This document shows positions 56,801-64,000 of a stretch of 64,000 nt of DNA, in pieces. Location: NCBI RefSeq assembly GCF_019216885.1, contig NZ_JAAQRC020000001.1:4963501-5027500 (forward strand). The letters are read 5' to 3'. A program made the translations under genes and the position numbers. The stretch comes from Methylobacterium sp. SyP6R (GTDB taxonomy: Bacteria > Pseudomonadota > Alphaproteobacteria > Rhizobiales > Beijerinckiaceae). Within the stretch, counting starts at the first letter, position 1, and every line of letters begins with the position of its first letter. Under the pieces are notes generated by a model that saw only the letters and a program-made list of their open reading frames with translations, was not told the origin of the DNA and did no database searches.

Positions 56801-57559
56801 TCACACCCACCCACCATCCACGACGTAATGCTGGTTGGTACACGCCCCCGCCTCCTCCGAGGCGAGGAACACGGCAAAGCGCGCGACGTCCGCCGGCACC
56901 AGCTTGCGCTTGAGGCACTGGCGGGCGTTGATCTCGGCATCGGATTCCGGCGTCACCCAGAGGGCGAGCTGGCGCTCGGTCATGATCCAGCCCGGCGCGA
57001 GCGCGTTGACTCGGATGTTGAAGGGGCCGAAATCGCGGGCGAGGGAGCGGGTGAGCCCGATCACCCCGGACTTGCAGGCGGTGTAGGCCGCCATGCCGCC
57101 CTGGCCGATCATCCACGACACCGAGCCGAAATTCACGATCGCGCCGCCGCCCTTCGCCTTCATGTCGGGCAGGACCGCTTGGGCGGCGAAGAACTGGTGC
57201 TTGAGGTTCACGGCGATGCGGCCGTCCCAATAGGCCTCCGTCACCTCCTCGGTGGCGTGGCGCTCGTCATGGGCGGCGTTGTTCATCAGCACGTCGACCG
57301 GGCCGAAGCGGTCGCGGATGCGGCCGATCGCGGCCTTGAGAGCCGGAATGTCGGTGACGTCGGCATGCTCGAAGGCGACGGCGAGGCCTTGGCTCCCCAG
57401 CTCGGAGGCGAGCGCCCGCGAGGGCTCGTCCGCGATGTCCAGGAAGCCGACCCGCGCCTTCTGCCGGGCGAAATGCCGGACCAGCTCCGCCCCGATCCCG
57501 GAGCCGCCGCCCGTCACCACCACGACCTTGCCTGCCAGGTCCGGATAGATTGCCGCCAA
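56801..57559 (-). CDS. SDR-family sugar dehydrogenase
   Basis: About 252 aa. The TTG at 57559 is chosen because AGGGAGGA lies 3-10 nt upstream. Cofactor motif VVVTGGGSGIGAELVRHF, NNAAHDERH, and Ser...YTACKSG catalytic Tyr/Lys. Acidic LDIAD after beta 2 suggests NAD preference. Close in style to bacterial galactose/arabinose/xylose 1-dehydrogenases; next to chvE and divergent from the GntR gene. Confidence 0.82.
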   Translation of the reverse strand: MAAIYPDLAGKVVVVTGGGSGIGAELVRHFARQKARVGFLDIADEPSRALASELGSQGLAVAFEHADVTDIPALKAAIGRIRDRFGPVDVLMNNAAHDERHATEEVTEAYWDGRIAVNLKHQFFAAQAVLPDMKAKGGGAIVNFGSVSWMIGQGGMAAYTACKSGVIGLTRSLARDFGPFNIRVNALAPGWIMTERQLALWVTPESDAEINARQCLKRKLVPADVARFAVFLASEEAGACTNQHYVVDGGWV

Positions 57560-57694
57560 CGCTTCCTCCCTCGAAGCCCGTCGGATCGCTCGACGCACTG
57601 AAAATCATTTAATATGACTATTTCAGCGACCCGGCCCTTATCGCGGAATCCTGACGCCCGGGCAAGAGGCGAAAATCACGGGGAGGATGCAACC

Positions 57695-58504
57695 TTGGAT
57701 GAGACCGGCGCCAGGATCGTGTCATCGCAGGGTCCGGGTCACGCCCGGGTGGCCCGGGCGCTCGGCACCGGCATCGTCGCCGGGCAGTTTCCCGAAGGCG
57801 CCGTGCTCCCGGCCGAGCCGGTGTTGCTCGCGCGCTTCGGCGTGTCGCGCACCGTCCTGCGCGAGGCGATCAAGACCCTGTCGGGCAAGGGGTTGCTGGA
57901 GACCCGCACCCGGGTCGGGACGCGGGTGCGCGAGCGGGCGGCCTGGAACCTGTTCGACCGCGACGTGCTGGCCTGGACCCTCGATGCCGGGATCGACCGG
58001 CGCTTCCTGCGCGACCTCGCCGAGATCCGCCTGGCGATCGAACCGGCGGCGGCGGCGCTCGCGGCCGAGCGCCGGACCGACGGCGACGTCGAGGCCCTCG
58101 AGGCCTGCGTCGCCGCGATGCGCGCGGCACCCGGCCTCGATCCGGCCTTCGCGAGCGCCGACCTCGCCTTCCACCTCGCGCTGGCGGACGCGTCCGGCAA
58201 CCTCTTCATGCATTCCGTCGGCGCCGTGACCGAGGCCGCCCTCGACGTGGTCTTCCGGATGAGCCGGCCGACCGACCCGCACGCGCACGAGACATCCTGG
58301 CGCGCCCATGCGGCGATCGCGGCGGCGATCCGCGCCGGCAACCCCGCTGCCGCCGCCCGGGCGACCAAGGTGGTGGTGCGCGACGGGCTCCGGAACGGCG
58401 CCGCGGCGGTGGAGACTGCCGGCCCCGCGCCCTACCCTAGTGCCGGCCCGATGCCGCCGGCCAAATCCCGTGAGGAATCCGGTCCCGTGAGGAATCGTTC
58501 ATGA
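57695..58504 (+). CDS. GntR-family (FadR/FCD) transcriptional regulator
   Basis: About 269 aa. TTG at 57695 has GGGGAGGA 7 nt upstream; an ATG at 57614 without a good binding site would add 27 residues. Winged-helix domain GTGIVAGQFPEGAVLPAEPV, LLARFGVSRTVLREAIKTLS, then an FCD effector domain (Asp and His residues binding metal plus ligand). It probably controls this sugar locus. Overlaps galM by 4 nt. Confidence 0.85.
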   Translation: MDETGARIVSSQGPGHARVARALGTGIVAGQFPEGAVLPAEPVLLARFGVSRTVLREAIKTLSGKGLLETRTRVGTRVRERAAWNLFDRDVLAWTLDAGIDRRFLRDLAEIRLAIEPAAAALAAERRTDGDVEALEACVAAMRAAPGLDPAFASADLAFHLALADASGNLFMHSVGAVTEAALDVVFRMSRPTDPHAHETSWRAHAAIAAAIRAGNPAAAARATKVVVRDGLRNGAAAVETAGPAPYPSAGPMPPAKSREESGPVRNRS

Positions 58505-59511
58505 GCACCCGAGATCCCGTCCCCGTCGGCACGATGCCGGACGGCAGCCCGATCCTCGAAGCGCGGCTGGAGGGCGACGGGCTGGGGGTGGCGATCCTGA
58601 GCCTGGGGGCGGTGCTCCGCCGGCTCGACTTCCGCGGACACCCGATGGTGCTCGGTCGCGACGATCCTCACGACTACGTGGAAAAGACCCCGCAATTCGG
58701 CGCGACCGTCGGGCGCTTCGCCAACCGCATCGCCGGCGGGCGCTTCACCCTCGACGGCGTGGCCTGCGACCTGCCCCGCAACGAGGCCGGCCGCACCCAC
58801 CTGCATGGCGGCGCGGCCGGGTTCTCGCGCCGCAACTGGACCTTCGCGGAGGTGGGGGCGCGCAGCCTGACGCTCACCTACCGCGCCGGGGACGGCGAGG
58901 AGGGCTATCCTGGCGCGCTCGACGTCACCTGCACCTACGCCATCACCGGCTCGGGCACCTTGCGCGCCATCCTGACGGCGCGGACGGACAAGCCGACCCT
59001 CGTCAACCTGACGAACCACAGCTACTTCAACCTGAAGCTGCCGCCCACTGGCTTTCCGGCCCCGTCGATCGACGACCACGTGATCGCAATCCCGGCCGAT
59101 GCCTACCTGCCGGTCGACGAGGCGCAGATTCCCACGGGCACGATCGCCCCGGTCGCCGGCACGCCCTTCGACCTGCGCCAGCCGACGCGCATCGGCGCCC
59201 GAGCCTTCGATCACGCCTTCGTGCTCGGGCGCGAGACCGTCGCCGAGCCACGGCCGGTCGCCCGGGTGACGGCGGCAGGCAGCGACGTGGCGCTGACGGT
59301 GCTGGCGACGGCCCCGGCGGTCCAGTTCTACGACGGCACCCAGCTCCCCAAGGCGGGCCTGGGCTATGCCGCCCGCACGGCCTTCTGCCTCGAACCCGAG
59401 GCCTATCCCGACGCGCCGAACCATCCGGACTTCCCGAGCGCCGTGTTGCGCCCCGGCGAGACCTACCGCCAGATCATCGAGTATCGCTTCACCCGGGAGA
59501 CGCCCCGATGA
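58501..59511 (+). CDS. galM: Aldose 1-epimerase (mutarotase)
   Basis: 336 aa. GATVGRFANRIAGGRF, HLHGGAAGF, catalytic His in LTNHSYFNLKL and Glu in FCLEPEAYPDAPN. Interconverts alpha and beta anomers of aldoses so that the 1-dehydrogenase can act. Overlaps both neighbours by 4 nt, so GntR-galM-SMP30 form a coupled operon. Confidence 0.93.
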   Translation: MSTRDPVPVGTMPDGSPILEARLEGDGLGVAILSLGAVLRRLDFRGHPMVLGRDDPHDYVEKTPQFGATVGRFANRIAGGRFTLDGVACDLPRNEAGRTHLHGGAAGFSRRNWTFAEVGARSLTLTYRAGDGEEGYPGALDVTCTYAITGSGTLRAILTARTDKPTLVNLTNHSYFNLKLPPTGFPAPSIDDHVIAIPADAYLPVDEAQIPTGTIAPVAGTPFDLRQPTRIGARAFDHAFVLGRETVAEPRPVARVTAAGSDVALTVLATAPAVQFYDGTQLPKAGLGYAARTAFCLEPEAYPDAPNHPDFPSAVLRPGETYRQIIEYRFTRETPR

Positions 59512-60383
59512 GCGGCTGGGCCGGGATCTTCTGCGACCGCGCCTGCATCCTCGGCGAGGGGCCGGCGGCGCATCCCGGCCTCGGCCGGCTCTACTGGCTC
59601 GACATCATCGGCAAGCACCTGTGCGAGCGGCCGTTCTCGGGCGGCACGACCATCCTGCACGACCTGCCGGTGATGGCCTCGATGGTGGCGCGGGTCGACG
59701 ACGCCACGTTGCTGCTGGGCGCCGAGGACGGCCTCTACCTGCGCGACATCGCAACCGGCCGGATGCGCCTCCTCACCCCCCTCGAGGCCGACCGGCCCGA
59801 GACCCGTTCCAACGACGGACGGGTCCATCCGAGCGGCGCGCTCTGGCTCGGCACGATGGGCCGACAGGCCGAAGCCGGGCTCGGCGCGATCTACTGGTTC
59901 TTCCGCGGCGAGGTCCGGACGCTGTTTTCCGGCCTCACCATCCCGAACGCGATCGCGTTCTCGGCCGACGGCACGAGCGCGATCTTCGCCGATTCGGAGG
60001 CCGGCACGATCTGGCGCATCGCCACCGATCCGGCGACCGGCCTGCCGGTCGGCGACCGCCAAGTCTTCGTCACGATCCCGGCCTCCGAGGGCGCACCGGA
60101 CGGCGCGGTGATCGACGAAGAGGGCCTGGTCTGGAACGCCCGCTGGGGTGGGGCCAGTCTCGACGCCTATGCCCCCGATGGGAAACGGGTGCGCAGCATC
60201 GCCATGCCGGCTCGCCAGGTGACCTGCCCGGCCTTCATCGGGCCGGAGGCCGACACCCTGGTGGTCACCTCGGCGACGGAAGGCCTCGACCCGGGCCGGA
60301 CAGACGACCTTTTCGCCGGGCGGACCTTCACCGTGCCGGTCAAGGTGAAGGGGCGGTTCGAGCCGGTGGTGCGGGTGGCGTAG
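59508..60383 (+). CDS. SMP-30/gluconolactonase family protein, copy 1
   Basis: 291 aa. N-terminal LGEGPAAHPGLGRLYWLDI with the metal-binding Glu, SNDGRVHPSGALWLGTMG with Asn/Asp, IPNAIAFSADG and PDGAVIDEEGLVWNARWGG with the metal-binding Asp. It likely opens the aldonolactone made by the dehydrogenase. Ends at the border of an AT-rich island. Confidence 0.9.
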   Translation: MSGWAGIFCDRACILGEGPAAHPGLGRLYWLDIIGKHLCERPFSGGTTILHDLPVMASMVARVDDATLLLGAEDGLYLRDIATGRMRLLTPLEADRPETRSNDGRVHPSGALWLGTMGRQAEAGLGAIYWFFRGEVRTLFSGLTIPNAIAFSADGTSAIFADSEAGTIWRIATDPATGLPVGDRQVFVTIPASEGAPDGAVIDEEGLVWNARWGGASLDAYAPDGKRVRSIAMPARQVTCPAFIGPEADTLVVTSATEGLDPGRTDDLFAGRTFTVPVKVKGRFEPVVRVA

Positions 60384-60639
60384 TCACATTGTCGACTTGT
60401 CTGTAGCTTACTGTCCGCCGCTCAAGCGCATCGATGACGTACTGCAATAAATTATCCATTCTATTTGTCATTCCGAATGCATATGCAGGCACCCCGATTG
60501 ACGGATCGTAGCCGCCGGCGTATATAATCGTCGGAGGCTGTCTTTCTCCGATTTCTTTTCTTGTATCGGCGTCATTGTAATCCTCCTTCAATTTATAAAA
60601 AAGTTTATTGATAGACAATATTGGATTTATTAGATTCAA
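60340..60639 (-). CDS. Low-GC open frame, unknown (possible remnant)
   Basis: 99 codons from an ATG at 60639 (MNLINPILSINKLFYKLKED). Codon use is AT-rich, unlike every neighbour. The middle (IIYAGGYDPSIGVPAYAFGM) looks protein-like, but the end runs 44 bp into the lactonase gene in antisense. A GGAGG exists inside it, before another frame's ATG. May be a decayed acquired gene. Confidence 0.3.
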   Translation of the reverse strand: MNLINPILSINKLFYKLKEDYNDADTRKEIGERQPPTIIYAGGYDPSIGVPAYAFGMTNRMDNLLQYVIDALERRTVSYRQVDNVTTPPAPPARTAPSP

Positions 60640-60840
60640 TCAACAACAATTTTAAGATACAATGCGGTAAAATTTGAATCCTATAACGCCTCGGCGATCA
60701 CAGCTAGGATTAAATATAAATGAATCATGATAAAAATAAATATTGATTCATATAATATATCTCTCAATATAATACTTCATATTTTTCATATATATTATTC
60801 ACAGTGTGAAAAATGATTTATTTACGGCTTATGTTTTGTG
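60384..60840. other. AT-rich island
   Basis: About 450 bp of roughly 33% GC in DNA of about 70%. It has sharp borders at the lactonase stop and the nitroreductase C terminus. No transposase, inverted terminal repeats or attachment site seen. Confidence 0.9.
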
Positions 60841-61509
60841 GAACACTGTATACACCTCCACCGCCTCCCGCTCCGCCCGCAACGCATTCACCGGCTCCTT
60901 CGGATCGGCAACCCCCAAAGCCATCCCGCACACCACCATCTCGCTCCCCGGAATCCCGAGTTCCTCTCGCACCACCCCGGGATAGCTCGCGATCGCCGCC
61001 TGCGGGCAGGTATCGAGGCCGCGGCCGCGGGCGGCGAGCATCAGGGTCTGGAGGAACATGCCGGTATCGAGCCAGCTGCCCTGCTCCAGGTCGCGGTCGA
61101 TGGTGAAGACGAGGCCGACGGGGGCGCCGAAGAACGTGAAGTTGCGCCCCATCTGGCGCTTGGCGCCCTCCCGGTCGCCCTTCTCGATCCCGGCGAGCCC
61201 GTAGAGTTGCCAGCCGAGCGCCCGGCGCCGGCCGAGATAGGGCTCGCGCCAGGTCACCGGATAATACTCGTACTCGCGGGCCTCCGGTTCGTCGCTCTGA
61301 TGAGCGGCCGAGAGGGCATTGGTGAGGCGCCGCAGGGCGTTGCCCGTGACGACATGGACCTTCCAGGGCTGGATGTTGCTGCCGCTCGGCGCCCGGCCGG
61401 CGAGCGCGATCAGGTCGCGGAGCGTCGCCTCCGGCACCGGATCAGGCCGGAACGCCCGGACGCTGCGCCGGCTCACGATCGCCGCTTCGACCGCGTTGCG
61501 CTCGGTCAT
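60829..61509 (-). CDS. Nitroreductase family protein
   Basis: 226 aa. SRRSVRAFRPDPVPEATL and APSGSNIQPWKVHVV are the FMN-binding motifs, and ASYPGVVREELGIPGSEMVVCGMALG the C-terminal part. It reduces nitroaromatics, quinones or related compounds with NAD(P)H. Its last codons (VYTVFHKT) lie in the AT-rich island, so the 3' end may have been rewritten. Confidence 0.88.
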   Translation of the reverse strand: MTERNAVEAAIVSRRSVRAFRPDPVPEATLRDLIALAGRAPSGSNIQPWKVHVVTGNALRRLTNALSAAHQSDEPEAREYEYYPVTWREPYLGRRRALGWQLYGLAGIEKGDREGAKRQMGRNFTFFGAPVGLVFTIDRDLEQGSWLDTGMFLQTLMLAARGRGLDTCPQAAIASYPGVVREELGIPGSEMVVCGMALGVADPKEPVNALRAEREAVEVYTVFHKT

Positions 61510-61635
61510 GGTCGTCTCCCCCCATTCAGATCGTCGTCGGCATGGCCGGCGCCGACGGAGCGAACCACCCTAGCCGCCCTCGCCCCGCGCGCCACCTGCC
61601 GGGGGCGATCCGTGAAGATCACACTGGGGAGACGA

Positions 61636-61675
61636 CCGAGCCCCGGCGGCCGCTCGCGTGGCGGCCGGGGCTCGG
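61636..61675. terminator. Strong hairpin, possible terminator
   Basis: Perfect 12-bp arms CCGAGCCCCGGC and GCCGGGGCTCGG with a 16-nt loop; no T run. Lies between the nitroreductase gene and the flavohemoprotein remnant. Confidence 0.5.
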
Positions 61676-61757
61676 GATCACGGCGAGCGGGGGCGACCCG
61701 ACCGATCCTCTCTCACGCCGCCTCTTCCGGTTCGTCCGCCGGGGTATGGGCGACGAG

Positions 61758-61988
61758 TCAGTCGGGGGCGATCCGGCCGATCCCGTCGTGATCGACGCCG
61801 AGACGGTCGGCGGCCTCCGGCGCCTCGTAGACCATGCGCAGGCGGATCGCCGGGTGTTCTGCGGCGAGTTGCCGGGCCTGCACGGCCATGGCATGGACCC
61901 GGCCGTTCAGCGCCCCGTGGACGTACCAAATCGGCCGCTCCGGCATCTCGGCGCAGATCGTCTCCCGCCGCGCCGGTTCGTCGGACAT
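61758..61988 (-). pseudogene. Fragment of flavohemoprotein reductase domain
   Basis: 76 codons. PIWYVHGALNGRVHAMAVQA and MVYEAPEAADRLGVDHDGIG match the NAD-binding part of flavohemoglobins (Hmp), which are normally about 400 aa. Globin and FAD domains and the extreme C terminus are absent. The frame ends right after the homology. A remnant is the simplest reading. Confidence 0.6.
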
Positions 61989-62015
61989 TGCTCCCGGCGA
62001 TGGCTCGCGCCGCCG

Positions 62016-62849
62016 TCACCCGCCTCGCCCCGGCCGCCGGTCCTGCGGCGTGTAGTCGATCGTCGTGAAGCTGCCGCCCTGGAGGGTACGGGCGACCGGA
62101 TCGAGGGGGTTCTCCTGGCCTAAGATCTCCTCGGCCCAATCCTCCGCCGACTGCGTCGGGCGGTAGCCGATCGCGGCCGCGGCCTGACTGTTGTCCCAGT
62201 AGCTGCGCGGGTTGTTCGAGGCACCCCAGACCGCGACGTAGCCGGGGATCGGCGCCGCGATGCTGCGCAGGACCAGTTGGCCGAGGTCGTCGTGACCGAG
62301 CCAGGTCGAGAGATGGCGGAACTCCGTCGGGCGCGGCAGGGCGCTGCCGATGCGCAGCGCCACCCCCTCGATGCCGTGCCGGTCCCAGTACATCCGGCCC
62401 ATCAGCTCGCCCCAGGCCTTGCTCAGGCCATAGGCGCCGTCGGGCCGGAACGGCGCATCGATCGCGAGCCGCTCGTCCACCGAATGCATGCCGAAGGCGT
62501 GGTTGGAACTGGCGAAGACGATTCGGCGCACGCCGTGGCGGCGCGCGCCCTCGTAGACGGCCTGCAGAGCCACGAGGTTGTTGTCGATCACCTCCGGCAG
62601 GGGTTTCTCGACGCTGGTGCCGGCCATGTGGACCAGCACGTCGGTATCTGCGAGCAGCCGGTCGACGGCCTCGGCGTCGCGCAGGTCGCCGGTGGTGACG
62701 GTCTCGGCGTCGGAGAGCGGCGTCAGCGCCGTCGGCCCGCCGCCGGAGCGCAGGACGTGGCCGGCCGCCAGCAGCCGCGGCCGCAGCACCGCCCCGATCT
62801 GCCCGCCCGCCCCCGACAGGGCGACCCGGATCCCCGCTGCCTCGCTCAT
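62016..62849 (-). CDS. udh: Uronate dehydrogenase-like NAD-dependent epimerase/dehydratase family protein
   Basis: 277 aa from an ATG with GGGAGGA upstream. VALSGAGGQIG cofactor motif, FASSNHAFGMHS, catalytic Tyr/Lys in AYGLSKAWGE, and NNPRSYWDNSQAAAAIGYRP, all like bacterial uronate dehydrogenases. It would oxidise glucuronate or galacturonate to the aldarolactone. Fits with the ChvE-type importer, which can take glucuronate. Confidence 0.8.
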   Translation of the reverse strand: MSEAAGIRVALSGAGGQIGAVLRPRLLAAGHVLRSGGGPTALTPLSDAETVTTGDLRDAEAVDRLLADTDVLVHMAGTSVEKPLPEVIDNNLVALQAVYEGARRHGVRRIVFASSNHAFGMHSVDERLAIDAPFRPDGAYGLSKAWGELMGRMYWDRHGIEGVALRIGSALPRPTEFRHLSTWLGHDDLGQLVLRSIAAPIPGYVAVWGASNNPRSYWDNSQAAAAIGYRPTQSAEDWAEEILGQENPLDPVARTLQGGSFTTIDYTPQDRRPGRGG

Positions 62850-63011
62850 GATTCCTCCCGTATCATCGTTGGGGCGCGCTCGAAGCGGCGCGAGCTCGAC
62901 GCTCATCATCGGCGAGCGGCGGCCCGCCGTCGAGGCGCTCCCGCTTGCATCGGACGGCTCCTCCCGCATAGCTCCGCCGCCAAGAACCCGAGACGCAAGG
63001 AGGAACGCCGC

Positions 63012-63947
63012 ATGTGGACGCCGACGATCCGGTATCCCGACCCCGCCATCGAGGTCATCGACCCGTCCTTTGCCCGCTACCGGGTGTTCAGCGCCGGGGT
63101 CGAGCGCCTCGCCACCGGTTGCCGCTGGAGCGAGGGCCCGGTCTGGTTCGGCGACGGGCGCACCCTCCTGTGGAGCGACATCCCCAACAACCGCATCCTG
63201 CGCTTCGACGAGGAGACCGGCGCGGTCTCGGCCTTCCGCAAGCCGTCGAACTTCGCCAACGGCAACACCCGCGACCGCCAGGGCCGCCTCGTCACCTGCG
63301 AGCATGGCGGGCGGCGGGTGACGCGCACGGAGTACGACGGCAGCATCACGGTGCTCGCCGATGCTTACGAGGGCAAGCGCCTCAACTCGCCGAACGACGT
63401 GGTCGTGGCCTCCGACGGCGCGGTCTGGTTCACCGATCCGCCCTTCGGCATCCTCGGCAACTACGAGGGCGAGCGGGCCGAGCCGGAACTGCCGCAGAAC
63501 GTCTACCGCCTCGACCCGGTCACGGGCCTGCTCACCGCCGCGGCGACCGACCTCGCCGGACCGAACGGCCTGTGTTTCTCCCCCGACGAATCGATCCTCT
63601 ACCTCGTCGAGTCGCGGGCGCAGCCGAACCGCCGCATCCTCGCCTTCGACGTCTCAGGGGGACGGCTCAGCAACCAGCGCGTCCACATCGATGCCGGCCC
63701 CGGCACGCCGGACGGCTTCCGCTGCGACACCGACGGCAACCTCTGGTGCGGCTGGGGCATGGGCGACGACGCCCTCGACGGGGTGATGGTGTTCAACCCG
63801 GAAGGCACCCTGATCGGCCGCATCCGCCTGCCCGAGCGCTGCGCCAACCTCTGCTTCGGCGGCCGCCACCGCAACCGGCTGTTCATGGCGGCGAGCCAGT
63901 CGCTCTACGCGGTCTACGTCGATGCGCAGGGCGTGGCCGGGGGGTGA
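63012..63947 (+). CDS. SMP-30/gluconolactonase family protein, copy 2
   Basis: 311 aa from an ATG with AAGGAGGA upstream. RWSEGPVWFGDGRTLLWSDI with metal Glu, NSPNDVVVASDGAVWFTDPP, GPNGLCFSPDESILY and PDGFRCDTDGNLWCGWG with metal Asp. Closer to the classic gluconolactonase form than copy 1. Divergent from udh, whose lactone product it could hydrolyse. Confidence 0.9.
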   Translation: MWTPTIRYPDPAIEVIDPSFARYRVFSAGVERLATGCRWSEGPVWFGDGRTLLWSDIPNNRILRFDEETGAVSAFRKPSNFANGNTRDRQGRLVTCEHGGRRVTRTEYDGSITVLADAYEGKRLNSPNDVVVASDGAVWFTDPPFGILGNYEGERAEPELPQNVYRLDPVTGLLTAAATDLAGPNGLCFSPDESILYLVESRAQPNRRILAFDVSGGRLSNQRVHIDAGPGTPDGFRCDTDGNLWCGWGMGDDALDGVMVFNPEGTLIGRIRLPERCANLCFGGRHRNRLFMAASQSLYAVYVDAQGVAGG

Positions 63948-64000
63948 GCCCGGCCACACCGAGGCGGGGTCGCTAAACCCGCCGCCCCGCAGCCACCAGG

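Noticed and set aside
60384..60840. AT-rich island as an origin or integrated phage end
   Set aside because: No DnaA-box cluster, integrase, tRNA or direct repeats at the borders.

Overview
GC-rich (about 70%) chromosomal DNA from an alphaproteobacterium, most likely Methylobacterium or a close relative. The evidence is codon use, the gene families present (DUF6894, DUF6502/DUF5666, DUF1236, GguAB/ChvE, NepR-like), a tRNA-His of the alphaproteobacterial type without G-1, and several families of palindromic intergenic repeats. Calls come from reading the sequence only; no database search was run.

Layout. 1-13 kb: a truncated flavoprotein gene, an IS5-family element that landed exactly in a stop codon, a Rap1a/Tai-like secreted protein, a serine protease, rsmD, a 23S pseudouridine synthase with a huge Gly/Arg tail, tadA, mntH with an MntR-type operator, a transglutaminase-like gene and a RadD-like helicase. 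12-20 kb: signalling proteins (HPt, a response-regulator/HWE-type kinase, an Rcp1-like regulator, a 906-aa sensor kinase) ending in thiC with its TPP riboswitch; the sensor kinase follows thiC by 12 nt. 20-36 kb: HNH nuclease, acyltransferase, chemoreceptor, amidotransferase, PBP1A, aspartate aminotransferase, LuxR-type regulator, DUF1236 protein, tartrate/malate-type dehydrogenase, ClC-CBS channel and tRNA-His. 35-45 kb: many small, probably stress or envelope genes, a candidate sRNA, a NepR-like/pseudo-receiver fusion with a hairpin over its ribosome binding site, a second transglutaminase sharing 369 identical bases with the first, an L,D-transpeptidase and two lytic transglycosylases. 46-50 kb: a DUF6502-DUF5666 pair divergent from two tiny genes, with three 19-bp palindromes between them, then an outer-membrane barrel gene whose 5' end carries a palindromic repeat.

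52-64 kb is a sugar acquisition and oxidation locus: a ChvE-GguA-GguB ABC transporter, an SDR dehydrogenase, a GntR/FCD regulator, aldose epimerase, two SMP-30 lactonases and a uronate dehydrogenase. Together these suggest import of aldoses or uronic acids, anomer interconversion, oxidation to lactones, and lactone hydrolysis. The locus is broken by a 450-bp AT-rich island and a flavohemoprotein remnant.

The most unusual content is the repeat ecology: four palindromic repeat families, three of which supply stop codons, hairpins or possibly a start site to neighbouring genes, plus one apparent gene-conversion event.
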